From CAVYVZ01 sp963772065 (GTDB lineage Bacteria > Acidobacteriota > Vicinamibacteria > Vicinamibacterales > UBA2999), in the NCBI GenBank assembly GCA_963772065.1, contig CAVYVZ010000010.1, positions 496,001-560,000 of the forward strand: 64,000 nucleotides of DNA, written 5' to 3'. The translations under genes were made by a program, and so were the position numbers. Under the pieces are notes generated by a model. That model made no database searches. It saw only the letters and a list, made by a program, of their open reading frames with translations, and had not been told where the DNA came from. Positions 35,472-45,615 of the stretch are shown piece after piece (position 1 is the stretch's first letter; every line of letters starts with the position of its first letter).

Positions 35472-36951
35472 TGGTGGATGACATGACTGGGCGCAGACGC
35501 GACATCACAGGCGAGAAGGGGTTCGCCCTCGTTTACATGGCGGTCGTCGTCACCACGCTGCTGCTCTTTTCCGGCGTGGCCGTCGACAGCGGCCGGGCGT
35601 ACGTGGTGAAGGCCCAATTGAGCAAGGCCGTCGACGGCGCGGCGCTGGCCGCGGCGCGGAATCTGAACAGCGGCAACCCGCGCGCCGAGGCCGAGCGAAT
35701 CTTCAGGGCGAACTTTCCCACCGGCTTCATGGGCACATCGTCGGTGACCGATCCCACGACGGACCCAGGCTTCTATTCACTCCAGACCGTTCCCGCCACG
35801 GGTGCCAACGTCGTCACCGTGACGGCGTCGGCGAAGCTCCCGACGACGTTCATGCGGCTCGGAAACTTCACCGAGGTAACGGTCACGAGCGCCGGCGAGG
35901 CGACTCGCCGCATGGTCGACCTGTCGCTCGTGCTCGACGTCTCGAGCTCGATCGGGGCGAAGTGGCCGGCCGTGCGAGACGCCGCCAGGACATTCGTCAA
36001 CGCGTTCGACGACAAGAACGATCGGCTCTCGCTCGTGTTCTACGGGAACGGGGCGAGCGTGGTCGACCAGATGCCGGCCGGCCGAGGATTCAACAAGGCC
36101 AAGTTGATCGCCGACATCCCGAACGGACTACCCGGCGGCAGCACCGCTATGGTGGAAGGGTTGTATCGCGGCTGGGATGAGCTGAGAACCGTTCCCTCCG
36201 GCCAGCAGTCAGGTCTGCGCGTCATCGGTACTCTTTACGGACGGCGCATCGAACAGTGTGCCAGGGGACTACACGGCGGCGCCCGGCGCCCCACGAGGAA
36301 TCCGAACGTACGACTTTCCGAAGAACTTCCCCGATCCCGACGGCCAGACGTGGAACAGCCCAACGATCGCGGGTCTCTACGACACGCAGGGCGGGGCGCA
36401 GAATCCCGTGCTTCCACCGAAGGTCGTCCCATGGGACTGCGACTCCACCATCAATCCTCCAGGGACCTGCGTGATGGGGGCCGTGCCATTCCTGCCGTCC
36501 GCGAGCTACCACGGCTACCGCCGCAGCGGGGGGATCCCGTCGTCGTTCCCGTTCCAGACCGCGGGACATGACGGTGAACGGCGTCGCGCAGTCCACGAAG
36601 CGCGGGCTGCGGAACTTGGACGTGGTGCAGAAGCGATACCCGGCTGAGGTATTTAATATCAACAATGCCGCGAGGAATCTGCTGGAGATCATCGCCAACG
36701 CGGCGCGCACCGACAACGGCGATTACCCGATCCGCGTCTACACCATCGGGATGGGCGAGCTCGTGCGCTACAACCTCGGAACGATCCCCGAGAAGCCCGA
36801 GGACATTCTGATGCGGATCGCCAACGACGCGCGCTCTCCCGATTACAACCAGGCGCAGCTCGAAGGGAAGTACTACTTCGCACAGACGGATGCGGACGTG
36901 GGGCCCGCATTCCAGGCGCTGCAGAACCAGATCATCCGTCTGAGCAAGTAA
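35471..36951 (+). CDS. TadG-like protein with von Willebrand A domain, two frameshifts
   Basis: An N-terminal TadG-type helix, GFALVYMAVVVTTLLLFSGVAVDSGRAYVVKAQLSKAVDGAALAAARNL, is followed by a vWA domain with the metal-site motif VDLSLVLDVSSSIG. One shift near 36229 restores VLFTDGASNSVPGDY (the next vWA strand). A second near 36560 restores MTVNGVAQSTKRGLRNLDVV and the C-terminal vWA part (YPIRVYTIGMGELV). The rejoined protein has about 490 residues. TadG-like vWA proteins anchor or tension Flp pili at the envelope. It ends just short of the convergent glutaminase-like gene. Confidence 0.75.
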
Positions 36952-38108
36952 TCGCTCAGGGACAGTTGGCGTACGGCGGCGGCCCCGACGGGCCTTGCGA
37001 TCGCAGTTGCAACTGCCAGCCGATAGGTCGCCAGCACCTGGTTCGTCTGTGTGAACATCGGATCGGTGACGCTGCCCCACAGGTAGAAGATCGTCCAGCT
37101 GCTGTCGGTCAGTATCGCGCCCGGATTGTTCTGCGCGGCCTTCCACGTCGCCTTGGTAACCGGCGTGGTGAACATCGACGGATCGATCACCATTTCGCGC
37201 GGCCATAAGAACCACCACCACCGCCACCGTCGCACGCAGAGGGTCGGCGCGACATGCCAGTTCCACTCGACGAAGCAGTTCGGGTTGTTCTTCGTGTCGA
37301 CGTGCAGGAAGCCGGGCGCCACACGCTCGATCCACACCTTCTTCGGAGATACGCCCATCTGGATCATGAGCCGGCACATCTCGTGCGCCCTGCCCCAGCA
37401 GCCGTCGTCGGGATACATGAAGGGAATACAGGGAGGCGGAACGGTGAGGGGATTACAGGACGTCGCAGCCATGGCGTTGAACACCTGCTGCGCGCGGCGG
37501 GCGGAGATGCAGCGCCGGCTGAACCACCACCAGGGCCACCACCACCATCTCCAGAAGTCGATGATCCAATTCAGCGGCCAGGGCCACTTCGGGAGCGGCG
37601 GCCGCGGAAAGGGCGGCAGCGGCGGCAGCGGCACGTCCGGACCGGGCCTGAAGGCGCGAACGTCGATGATGTTGTGCCCGTCATCCTCGGTGAGCGCGAT
37701 GACCTCGCCACTCTTCGTCGCCTCGCGGAGACGCCGTTCAAACTCTGCGAAATCCGGCGATCCACGTCGCAGCACGTGTCGCGCTTGCGAGAGCTCGACG
37801 TGGACATCCAGGCCATCCTGCCCTTCGCTCACGCCGACGACGCGTGTGACATGCGGGATGAGGACGCGGGTGATGGACGTCGTCGCAGGATCGACTTCGA
37901 GGTAGGCCGGGAGCTTCTGCTTGCTCAGGCCATCGAGAGCCTGAGCGAAGCCGACCGAGCGCGGGTTCGCAGGGTCGAGTCGGACCCGGCGGCCGGCATC
38001 GAGTTCCACGGAGATGCCGCGGTCGGTACGCAGCAACTCGACCGGTGCGCGGTCGAGCGGCGGATCGAGGCGGACGACAGCCGAGACGATCGCGTTCGGA
38101 ATCGGCAT
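36873..38108 (-). CDS. Protein-glutaminase-like enzyme with tryptophan-rich segments
   Basis: A 411-residue protein. The C-terminal half fits the protein-glutaminase (protein-glutamine deamidase) fold: Cys237 in DDGCWGRAHEMCRLM, His285 in CFVEWNWHVAPTL and Asp309 in EMVIDPSMF give the Cys-His-Asp triad, in the order and near the spacing of the Chryseobacterium enzyme. Residues 1-150 are a separate beta-rich domain. A Pro/Trp-rich bridge at 158-197 contains WRWWWWPWWWF, and RRWRWWWFLW lies at 293-302, between His and Asp. There is no clear signal peptide. The last 40 or so residues overlap the convergent TadG gene. A one-base shift near 37015 would end the protein at 36956 with YANCP, removing the overlap. 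Confidence 0.65.
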   Translation of the reverse strand: MPIPNAIVSAVVRLDPPLDRAPVELLRTDRGISVELDAGRRVRLDPANPRSVGFAQALDGLSKQKLPAYLEVDPATTSITRVLIPHVTRVVGVSEGQDGLDVHVELSQARHVLRRGSPDFAEFERRLREATKSGEVIALTEDDGHNIIDVRAFRPGPDVPLPPLPPFPRPPLPKWPWPLNWIIDFWRWWWWPWWWFSRRCISARRAQQVFNAMAATSCNPLTVPPPCIPFMYPDDGCWGRAHEMCRLMIQMGVSPKKVWIERVAPGFLHVDTKNNPNCFVEWNWHVAPTLCVRRWRWWWFLWPREMVIDPSMFTTPVTKATWKAAQNNPGAILTDSSWTIFYLWGSVTDPMFTQTNQVLATYRLAVATAIARPVGAAAVRQLSLSDYLLRRMIWFCSAWNAGPTSASVCAK

Positions 38109-38213
38109 CGGACCCTCTCGTGAGCGGGGGCGATCCTACGGCGCCGCGCGCCCGGCCGCAATGCAGAACGACGCGGCTGTCCAGGAATCGTGCAACTCGC
38201 TCGAGAGCGAGCT

Positions 38214-39476
38214 CTACGTGCGCGCGGCAGAGAGCCGGGCGGCCTGTGTGGTGAGGTAGTTTCGCTCGGGAATGCTGGTCGTCCGGCCGGCGGCAGCCTG
38301 ATAGTGTGCAACGGCCGCCGCGCGATCTCCCGCCATTTCGAACAGGTGGGCGCGAACGGCATCGAGGCGGTAATGGCCGGCGAGCCGTTCGTCGCCGTCG
38401 AGGGGTTTCAAGAGCTCCAGTCCAGCGGATGGGCCGTGCACCATCGCGGCGGCGATGGCGTGGTTGAGCGTCACCATCGGGTTGTCGGACATCCGCTTGA
38501 GCAAACCGTACAAAGCCAGAATCTGAGGCCAGTCGGTATCCGCGGCGCGCGGCGCTTCGTCGTGGAGCGCCGCAATCGCAGCCTGCAGCTGATACGCGCC
38601 AATCGATCCTCCGGACAGTGTCTCGGTGATGAGGGCGGTGCCTTCAGAGATGGCGTCCCGGTCCCACAGCGTCCGGTCCTGTTGCGCCAGCGGGATCAGC
38701 TCGCCGTCCGGACCGGTTCGCGCGACGCGCCGCGCGTCGGTGAGCAGCATCAGCGCCAGCAGTCCGGCGACTTCGCCGTCGGCGGGAAGGAGATTGTGAA
38801 CGGCGCGCGTGAGCCGAATGGCTTCGTTCGAGAGATCGCTGCGATGCAGGTGCGGGCCGATGCTGCTCGCGTAGCCCTCGTTGAAAATCAGGTAGAGCAC
38901 GTGCAGGACGGCGCTGAGTCGTTCGGCCCGCTCGCCCTCGGTCGGCATGCGGAACGGCACGCCCGACGACTTGATGCGCTGCTTCGCGCGGCTGATCCGC
39001 TGCGCCATCGTTGCCTCGGGCACGAGATACGCGTTGGCAATCTCGGCGGTCGTGAGGCCGCCGACGGCGCGGAGCGTGAGCGCGATGGCCGACGGGCGCG
39101 TGAGCGCGGGGTGACAGCACATGAACAGCAGGATGAGCGTGTCGTCCTGCTCCGTTCGCGCTTCGTCGTCCGGACCGGGTGCCACCTGCTCGTGAGGCGG
39201 CGCCTGCATCACGACGAACGTCTCGCGGCGCCGGCGGGCCAGCTCGGCGCGCACATGATCGGTCATCCGCCGGGCGGCAACGTGAATCAGCCAGCCGCGC
39301 GGGTTGTCGGGCACGCCTTCTTCGGGCCATTGCAGGGCGGCGGCGAGCAACGCCTCCTGCACCGCGTCCTCGGCGGCGGCGAAGTCGCCGAACCGCCGGA
39401 TCACCGCGCCGAGAACCTGCGGCGCCAGCTCGCGCAGTAGATTCTCACCCGTGAAGTCGGAGGACGCGGCCGTCAC
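38214..39476 (-). CDS. RNA polymerase sigma factor, ECF42 group (DUF6596)
   Basis: A 420-residue sigma factor. Region 2 is VLGAVIRRFGDFAAAEDAVQEALLAA with NPRGWLIHVAARRMTDHVR. Region 4 is LRAVGGLTTAEIANAYLVPEATMAQRISRAKQRIK. The long C-terminal extension (LYLIFNEGYASSIGP, DGELIPLAQQDRTLWDRDAISEG, LYGLLKRMSDNPMVTLNHAIAAAMVHG) is the helical-repeat domain that defines ECF42 and replaces an anti-sigma factor. The GTG at 39476 overlaps the stop of the YCII-domain gene, the usual partner of this group. Confidence 0.9.
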   Translation of the reverse strand: MTAASSDFTGENLLRELAPQVLGAVIRRFGDFAAAEDAVQEALLAAALQWPEEGVPDNPRGWLIHVAARRMTDHVRAELARRRRETFVVMQAPPHEQVAPGPDDEARTEQDDTLILLFMCCHPALTRPSAIALTLRAVGGLTTAEIANAYLVPEATMAQRISRAKQRIKSSGVPFRMPTEGERAERLSAVLHVLYLIFNEGYASSIGPHLHRSDLSNEAIRLTRAVHNLLPADGEVAGLLALMLLTDARRVARTGPDGELIPLAQQDRTLWDRDAISEGTALITETLSGGSIGAYQLQAAIAALHDEAPRAADTDWPQILALYGLLKRMSDNPMVTLNHAIAAAMVHGPSAGLELLKPLDGDERLAGHYRLDAVRAHLFEMAGDRAAAVAHYQAAAGRTTSIPERNYLTTQAARLSAART

Positions 39477-39881
39477 GCTTCGACGGGCGGTGCGCTCATC
39501 ACCTCTCGCACCTCGATCGGCATGTTCAGCGGTTTGCCGCCAGGACCGGGCGCCGCCGAGGCACGGCCCGCGATCTCGTATGCGCGCTCCGGCGTCTCGA
39601 CGTCGACGATCCAGTAACCCGCCAGGAATTCCTTGGCCTCCGGGAACGGGCCATCGGTGACTTCGGGCGCGCTTCCCTTGCCGGCGCGCACCAGCTTCGC
39701 CTGTCCCGGGTACTGCCAGCCCCTCGGCGGCAACCAGCTCGCCGGCGCGGCCGAGCTCCTGGGCGAAGTCCTTCATGAACTTGATGTGCGCCTTGAAATC
39801 CTCCGGCGCCCAGTTGACCACGCCCCAGTCGCCCGAGCCTCCGGGTTTTCGAGTGGCATTCATCATCAGCATGAACTTCAT
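39473..39881 (-). CDS. YCII-related (DGPF-type) protein, frameshifted
   Basis: The normal partner of ECF42 sigma factors. MKFMLMMNATRKPGGSGDWG and FKDFAQELGRAGELVAAEG-type residues start in one frame. After a shift near 39722 the protein continues YPGQAKLVRAGKGSAPEVTDGPFPEAKEFLAGYWIVDVETPERAYEIA in another. TDGPFPEAKE is the DGPF signature. The joined length is about 135 residues, normal for the family. It is immediately upstream of, and overlaps, the sigma factor. Its biochemical role is not known. Confidence 0.78.
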
Positions 39882-40009
39882 CTCGCGGCTCCTGTCGTGG
39901 TGGGCGCCATGATTGGCACTTTCATGGGTAAGTCGGAGCACACAACGGGTTCTCGACATCCCCGGAGCACGGTCGCCACACAGTTTTCGATTTTAGAAGC
40001 GGTTGGGTC

Positions 40010-40412
40010 TCAGGCGGACAATCCCGCCCATACTTCGTCCGCCCGTTTGCTCCGTCCGAGCAGCCTGAAGAGGACATGAGCAAACCGGTTGTTGTTCAGA
40101 TAGAGCCCCCATCCTTGATGCTCCACAGCCACGGTAAACCGGGCGGTACGGAAGGCACATTGGGTCGGTCGCTGAAGCTCACGGCAACGCACATAGCCCA
40201 CCGCATTGCGGCGCGTACTTCTCAGGGTTCGCCAGAAAGAGATCGCGGCTGGCGGCGCGAGCGAATCTCCACTTCGATCCACTCCAGCTGACTTCGAAGC
40301 TCGGACTTCCCTGTTCGGGCCGGCGCTCGGTGAAGTAGGCGACCGTGTCGTATCCATCGATCGCCACGCCGTCCGTCCCGACGAATACGCCTTTCTTCCA
40401 CTTCGTCCTCAT
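40010..40412 (-). CDS. YHS-domain protein with at least two frameshifts
   Basis: The start VFVGTDGVAIDGYDTVAYFTE...FEVSWSGSKWRFA...RDLFLANPEKYAPQCGGLCA is a classic YHS-domain opening (G-Y-D-x-V-A-Y, then the P-x-K-Y-x-P-x-x-G-G-x-C-A element). The conserved remainder (LYLNNNRFAHVLFR, RADEVWAGLSA) is found in a different frame near 40010-40110. A short bridge in the third frame joins them, so two shifts lie between about 40120 and 40195. YHS proteins are small metal- or redox-associated proteins. No partner gene is evident. Confidence 0.6.
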
Positions 40413-40430
40413 CTCACGTCACGCTCCGCC

Positions 40431-42492
40431 TCATGAACCGACCAGCACGTAGACCTTCGCCTCCCACGGAAAAATCGGCTCGCGGCCGACCCAATCCTGG
40501 GGAACATCACGCTCCTGCGTGATCTCGCGCCACTTCCTGCCCGTCGGCGTCGCCGGCCAGTCGGGGACGCGGTACTCGGCGGAGGAGCTGGTCGCATCCG
40601 CTGTCATGAAATCGGAGAAGTTCGCAACGACCACGACTTGAGAGTCGTCGTCCGCTCGCCCGCGGCGCCAGACCACGACCCGCTTGCCGTCGTTGAAGTC
40701 GACGTGAATGAACTCGGTATCGTTGATCGACAGCGCGTCGTTCGACGTGCGGAGCCGCACCAGCCGGGCAACGTAGTCGAACACGCGCCGCCGGAATGGC
40801 TCGTCGAGCCGCTCGAAGTTCACCGCGTCCCGCTGCTTGGGCGGGTGGCTCACGCTCAGATCGTGCTGGTCGGCGAACTCATCGCCCGCGAGAATCATCG
40901 GGATGCCGACCGCCGTGAGCAGGCAGGCAAACGCGAGCTTGATCCGCTCCTCCTTGAACGCGATGCCGTTGTTGTGGAGAAAGTTGAACAGGCGTTCGTT
41001 GCGGAAGCCTTCCACGTCGTGGCTCCCGATGTAGTTGACCGCCTGCGCGCCGTCTATGAAGCCCAACAGCCGGCAGTCGATCATCCGGCGAATCGACCAC
41101 TCGAAACTCGGCTCCTCGTCGTCATTGCGGCCGAGCACTGCGTTGCGGACGATCCGCTTGAAGTCCTCGTTCCACAGGGCGTCGAGACGGTTCCCCCTGA
41201 GGAGATCGAGCGGCACGGACAGCTCCTCGCCGGCCACCAGGAACGTTGCGTCGGAGCCGCCGCGCGTTCGCCAGGTGCTGCGTGCGAGATCCTTGAACTC
41301 CTGGACGAAATCCCAGTTCGCCACGTTGTTCACGCTGTCCATCCGGATGCCATCGATCGCGAAGTCGGTCATCCACCGCAGCAGATGCGCCTTCATGAGC
41401 TGCCGCGCGGGCACCAGGCTGGCGGCGTCCCCGGTGACGGGATCGAACGTGACGACGGGCCTCGCGTAGCGCCACAGCTCGCCGCCGAACGCGTTCCGGA
41501 TGCCCTGCCCGCTCGATTGCTGTGCGTCGGGGTCGTTCGGCTCCGCGTTCGCATCGATGTGAAAGTCGGGATAGTTCACGTTCTCCATGGCCGCGCGCGT
41601 GCCGAACGCCATTACCACGTCGGCGATGAAACGAATACCGCGCGTGTGGCACGCGGCGATGAGCGCCTGGAGATCGGCATTCGGCGTCGGAAAGGAGTGG
41701 CCCTCCGGGAACCCGAGGTCATGGTCCGGGGCGAAGTAGTTGCTCGTGGCATAGCCCCACTCGCGCTCGACGAAGCTGTCGGCGGGAGGCAGGAGCTCGA
41801 GGGCGTTGACGCCAAGCTCCATCAGGTGGCTGCGTCCCACTTCGAGTGCCGGCGTCTCGGCAAAGTTCATCGGCTCGGCGTCCACATCCACGAGCGCCTG
41901 CACGTCGCGAAACGTGCCGACGCCGATCTGAGGATCCCCATGGACGTTCGTCTTCGTCCAGGACGTCGGAAGCTCGTAGACGACCATCCGGTTGTTGGGC
42001 GGCGCCGCGTCCGGCGCGAGGGGCGGCGCAGCCACGATCGTGGTCCCCGTCCGGATCGCAGGGCACGAGCTGCCCATTCTCGAACTTCACGACGGCCGCG
42101 GGATCCTGATCGCTGGCATCGTAGGGCGGCGTCAGGGGATCGGCGAGCAGGCGCCAATCGACGGTGAAGGCGGTCGGATCCGTGCACGCGATTCGGCGCC
42201 CGTCGCCGAACGGGCTGCTGTCGTTGAGCTCGAACCAGTAGTGGTACGTCTGTCCCTCGGCCAGACCGCATCGGACCGCATCGATTCGCCAGAGGTCCTG
42301 ATGGTCGGGCGACTGTTCGAGCTCGAACTGCTGCCGGTCGCCGAGCGCGGGCGGATTCCCTGCCTCGAAGCGGCCGATCACCAGGCTCGGCGGGCTCTCC
42401 GTGTTGTGGGGCCGCCAGAGGACGAAGGCGGTCCGCTTCAAATGGAAGAGATGCGCTGCTGTCACGTCGAAGAGATGCGCGGTGGTTCTCAT
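40431..42492 (-). CDS. Alpha-amylase family glycoside hydrolase (GH13), frameshifted
   Basis: A 690-residue-class enzyme acting on alpha-glucans. An N-terminal sandwich domain (HLKRTAFVLWRPHNTESPPSLVIGRF) precedes the barrel. Barrel motifs are ELGVNALELLPPAD, FIADVVMAFG, IDGIRMDSVNN with the nucleophile Asp, VAGEE with the acid/base Glu, and YIGSHDVEGF in place of the usual NHD. WGYATSNYFAPDHDLGFPEG is typical of the maltogenic/debranching-like branch. One extra G in a run of four (minus strand) near 42042 breaks the frame between PCDPDG and TTIVAAPPLAPD. No signal peptide, so cytoplasmic storage-glucan metabolism is likely. Confidence 0.8.
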
Positions 42493-42627
42493 GGCAGTCC
42501 TCCACGGAAGAGCGTCGACAGAGCGACCCGGCAGGTTACTACATGGTCGTGACGGCCGTACAGGACGTCGGTCACGCCTCGGTTCATGAAGAATGACGGA
42601 GCGCGTGCGAAAACGACAACTTTAGCG

Positions 42628-42656
42628 TTGACAGATATGCGAGGCGGCCGCATAAG
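42628..42656 (+). promoter_or_regulatory. Sigma-70-type promoter of the M15 peptidase gene
   Basis: A perfect -35 TTGACA (42628-42633), a 17-base spacer and a -10-like CATAAG (42651-42656) lie about 50 bases before the ATG at 42705. A GAGG site precedes that ATG. Confidence 0.5.
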
Positions 42657-42704
42657 ACCCTTTACCCACCGCGGTTCCGAACTACGCGAGAAGCGAGGTA
42701 CGTC

Positions 42705-43475
42705 ATGCCCAGCACCATAACCAGGCTGGTCCCCGTTCCCACGAACATCAACGTCGGCGTGAGCAGCGCGAAGCAGGCCACGATGCTCGCGCTGTTGGGC
42801 AACCCGCGCGCCAACTACGACGACGTCTGCCGCGAGGTGACCAATCCGATGTTGACGGCGCGCATCAAAGTCGCCGACGTCGGTCCGTTCAGAGTGCGGG
42901 GCCTCGGCCCGGCCGTCGCATCGCTGAAGGAGGTCATGGCCGAGATCGCCGTGACGCAGCCCGACGTGCATGCGCAGCTCGGCACGGCGGGCATGCTGTG
43001 CGCGCGGCTCGTGCGTGGCACGACGACGAACGCGATCAGCAACCATTCGTGGGGCACGGCCATCGACCTGACGCTCGACGGCGTGCTGGACACACGCGGC
43101 GACAACCGCGTGCAGGAAGGCCTGACGCGGATTGCGCCGATTTTCGACCGGCACGGATGGTTCTGGGGCGCCGGGTTCCGCACCGAGGACGCCATGCACT
43201 TCGAGGCAGGCGACGACCTGATTCGAAAATGGCATGCCGACGGCGAATTCGGCTCGACGCCGGCGCTGGTGCCAGTCGCCTTGCTGATGACGGGCGATCG
43301 CGGGCCCGACGTGGTCGCGCTGCAGCGGCGGCTCAACGCGCTCGGCGCCGAGCTGGAGGAAGACGGCGTATTCGGCACCGGCACGCGCGCGGCGGTCATC
43401 GCGTTTCAGGGGGCGCGCGGCCTTCGCCCGGACGGCGTGGTCGGCGCCGAGACGCGAGTGGCGCTTGGCTTCTGA
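42705..43475 (+). CDS. M15-family D,D-peptidase with peptidoglycan-binding domain
   Basis: A 256-residue cell-wall enzyme. The M15 domain shows NAISNHSWGTAIDLTLDG (zinc-binding His and Asp) and EDAMHFE (second His), the VanY/D-alanyl-D-alanine carboxypeptidase pattern. The C-terminal 65 residues are a PG-binding-1 repeat (LMTGDRGPDVVALQRRLNALG...DGVFGTGTRAAVIAFQGARGLRPDGVVGAETRVAL). No typical signal peptide is seen at the N-terminus (STITRLVPVPTNINVG), so export may use another route, or it may be a lysis or toxin-like enzyme. A strong promoter lies just upstream. Confidence 0.85.
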   Translation: MPSTITRLVPVPTNINVGVSSAKQATMLALLGNPRANYDDVCREVTNPMLTARIKVADVGPFRVRGLGPAVASLKEVMAEIAVTQPDVHAQLGTAGMLCARLVRGTTTNAISNHSWGTAIDLTLDGVLDTRGDNRVQEGLTRIAPIFDRHGWFWGAGFRTEDAMHFEAGDDLIRKWHADGEFGSTPALVPVALLMTGDRGPDVVALQRRLNALGAELEEDGVFGTGTRAAVIAFQGARGLRPDGVVGAETRVALGF

Positions 43476-44000
43476 TGCAGGCCCCCCCTCTTCGCGCGCG
43501 GTACCGTCGCCGTGCTGCTCGTAGCCTCCGGCTGTGCGCGTGCGGAAGCCGACAGCGTGTTCACCTCGATTCGCGATGGCGACTGCATGCCACCAGCAAA
43601 GGAGATCGCCGCGCCCTACGCGGCGCGCGATCTGGGCGTGCGGCAGTGTCCCGCGCCTGACGGGTGGCGGCTGCTGCTCGTGTCGTCGGACGCGAACACG
43701 TGGATTGATCTCGCCGGACCCGGTGTCACGTGGTCCGGCGAGCGGGCGATTGTGTACGAATCGCCGGTCGGCAACTTTCCAAGCGTCGGCGGCTCACGAG
43801 CCGTCGAGTGGCGGCGCGATGGCCGTCGCCAGCCGACCGCGCTCATCTTTCGCGTGACCGGCCAGGATCCGGAGACGCTCCGGACGCACCGCTCGATGCT
43901 CTACGTCGTGCGCGTGCGCCCCGACGGCGCGTGCCTCCTCGGACGCGCGGCCACGAACGAGGAGGCCCGCAGGCTGGCGGACAGCGGCAAAGGCTGCTGA
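43475..44000 (+). CDS. Small lipoprotein of unknown function, frame broken in a C7 run
   Basis: The mature part (CARAEADSVFTSIRDGDCMPPAKEIAAPY, GWRLLLVSSDANTWIDLAGPGVTWSGERAIVYES, ALIFRVTGQDPETLRTHRSMLYVVRVRPDGACLLGRAATNEEARRLAD) is continuous and ends at 44000. A lipobox VASGC is clear. The natural start is ATG 43475, whose first base is the last base of the M15 stop codon. Removing one C from the seven-C run near 43484 gives the signal peptide FARGTVAVLLVASGC in frame. GTG 43512 is the fallback start. No known domain is recognised; four cysteines could form disulfides. Confidence 0.6.
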
Positions 44001-44015
44001 TCCCGATCGACGTTC

Positions 44016-45455
44016 TTACGTCGCGTTGAGCTTTCGAGCTCTGTTCCTGACATAGCCGTAATTGAAGCTCAGGCCGTTGAACTTCGCTGCCTTGCCCGCA
44101 AACGCCGCGGCGCGCTGCGAATCGCCGGCTCCCTGCCACGCGAGCGCCGTGAAGTACAGAATTCTGGGATCCTGCTGGTTGGCGAGCTGGAGCTCGCTCG
44201 CGGCGGTCGCATATTGCTTCTCGGCCAGCGCAATCAGGCCCGCGAGCTCGTGCTGCTGACGGGCTTCGAACGGCCGCTTCTTCAGCGCGACCTGTCGCGC
44301 GTACTCTGCCAATTTGGCCTTGGCGGTGACGAGATCGTTCTTCGCGACCGCAACGCGACCTTCTTCGAACGCGTGGGTTCGCCGGGTGGCCTCCTTCACT
44401 TCCTCGGGCACCTGTGCCCGGTCGATGACCGTCACGGCCTCCTTGTATTTCGCGAGCGCCTCCGCCGCGCGGCCGGCTTCGCGGAGCACGTCGCCCATCT
44501 GGGTCAGGTCGCCGGACATCGAGGCGGCATCGTGCTCGGCCTCGGCGAGTGCGTATCCGGCGCGCAGCTCCTCGAGCGCCTTGTCGGTCGCGCCTTCGTG
44601 GACGTATGACGCCGCGGCCCAGAACCGCGCCACCCGCCGCTCGCCCGTAGTGCGTGCGACGGAGGCGATCTGCGCGAAGGCCGTGCGGGCACGGTCGGGT
44701 CGCCCCATGGCCAGATGGTTGTTGCCGATGCCGATGTGCGAGGCGATGAAGTTCGGATCGAGCGACAGCGCCTTCTCGTACATCTTGATCGATTCGTCGA
44801 AGCGCCCGACCTTCATCAGCAGCTCCGCGTACGAGTCGTAGGGGTTCGGGTCGCCGGGGATGAGTTCCGTGTACTTCTTGAACGCCTTCTCCGCTTCATC
44901 GAACCTCTCGAGGAAGCGGTACGCGTATCCGAGCTGGTTGTACGGCTGCGAGAACGATGGGTTGACGGCGGTCGCCTTCGTGAAGTGCGTGATGGCGGCG
45001 TCGTATTCCTGGCGGCCGAAATAGGTGTTTCCGAGAAGCGTCAGCGCGCGCTCGTCGCGAGGGAACAGACGAACGAGCTCCGTGTAGTGGCTCAGCGCGC
45101 CCGCGGGATCGCCTTTCATGGTGGCTTCCAGGCCGCGGATGATGTGAAGCTCGCCCTCGGTCACCGATCCCGCCAGCGCCGCCGCGCGCGTCACCGAGTC
45201 GATGAACTCCTTGGTGGTGCCCGACGTGTTCGCGAGACCGACATGCCCGAGCGCGAACGCCGGGTCCTTCTGCACCGCCTGCTGATAGAAGCGGCGCGCA
45301 TCGGTAGCCCGGAGCTTCTCGGTCAGGTCGCGTCCGTTCAGATACAACTCCCGCGCCTCGGCCGATGCCGTGGTGATTGGGACCTTGTCACTCGTCTGCG
45401 CGTGCGCGGCGGCGAACGCGGCGACGGCCAGCACTGTCACGGTGATGATGCGCAT
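44016..45455 (-). CDS. Tetratricopeptide-repeat protein, exported
   Basis: A 479-residue protein. The signal peptide (MRIITVTVLAVAAFAAAHA) is followed by many TPR motifs, for example ALTLLGNTYFGRQEYDAAITHFTKATAVNPSF, PYNQLGYAYRFLERFDEAEKAFKKYTELIPGDPN and SYAELLMKVGRFDESIKMYEKALSLDPNF. It is likely a periplasmic scaffold for other proteins. GAGAGG precedes the ATG. It is divergent from the ADOP permease at 45616; the intergenic space is 160 bases. Confidence 0.85.
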   Translation of the reverse strand: MRIITVTVLAVAAFAAAHAQTSDKVPITTASAEARELYLNGRDLTEKLRATDARRFYQQAVQKDPAFALGHVGLANTSGTTKEFIDSVTRAAALAGSVTEGELHIIRGLEATMKGDPAGALSHYTELVRLFPRDERALTLLGNTYFGRQEYDAAITHFTKATAVNPSFSQPYNQLGYAYRFLERFDEAEKAFKKYTELIPGDPNPYDSYAELLMKVGRFDESIKMYEKALSLDPNFIASHIGIGNNHLAMGRPDRARTAFAQIASVARTTGERRVARFWAAASYVHEGATDKALEELRAGYALAEAEHDAASMSGDLTQMGDVLREAGRAAEALAKYKEAVTVIDRAQVPEEVKEATRRTHAFEEGRVAVAKNDLVTAKAKLAEYARQVALKKRPFEARQQHELAGLIALAEKQYATAASELQLANQQDPRILYFTALAWQGAGDSQRAAAFAGKAAKFNGLSFNYGYVRNRARKLNAT

Positions 45456-45615
45456 GGGGACCTCTCAGGTAGCGTGTGGCTGCAGGAAGGTACGGCGGGA
45501 ACCGACGCGCGACAAGCCGGATGGTGCGAATCCGCGTCAGCCGGGGCCAGGACCCGCGGCCACCGGGGCGAACGATCGGCCGGCACACATCGTCTACACT
45601 CTTGTTACGCCGCTT

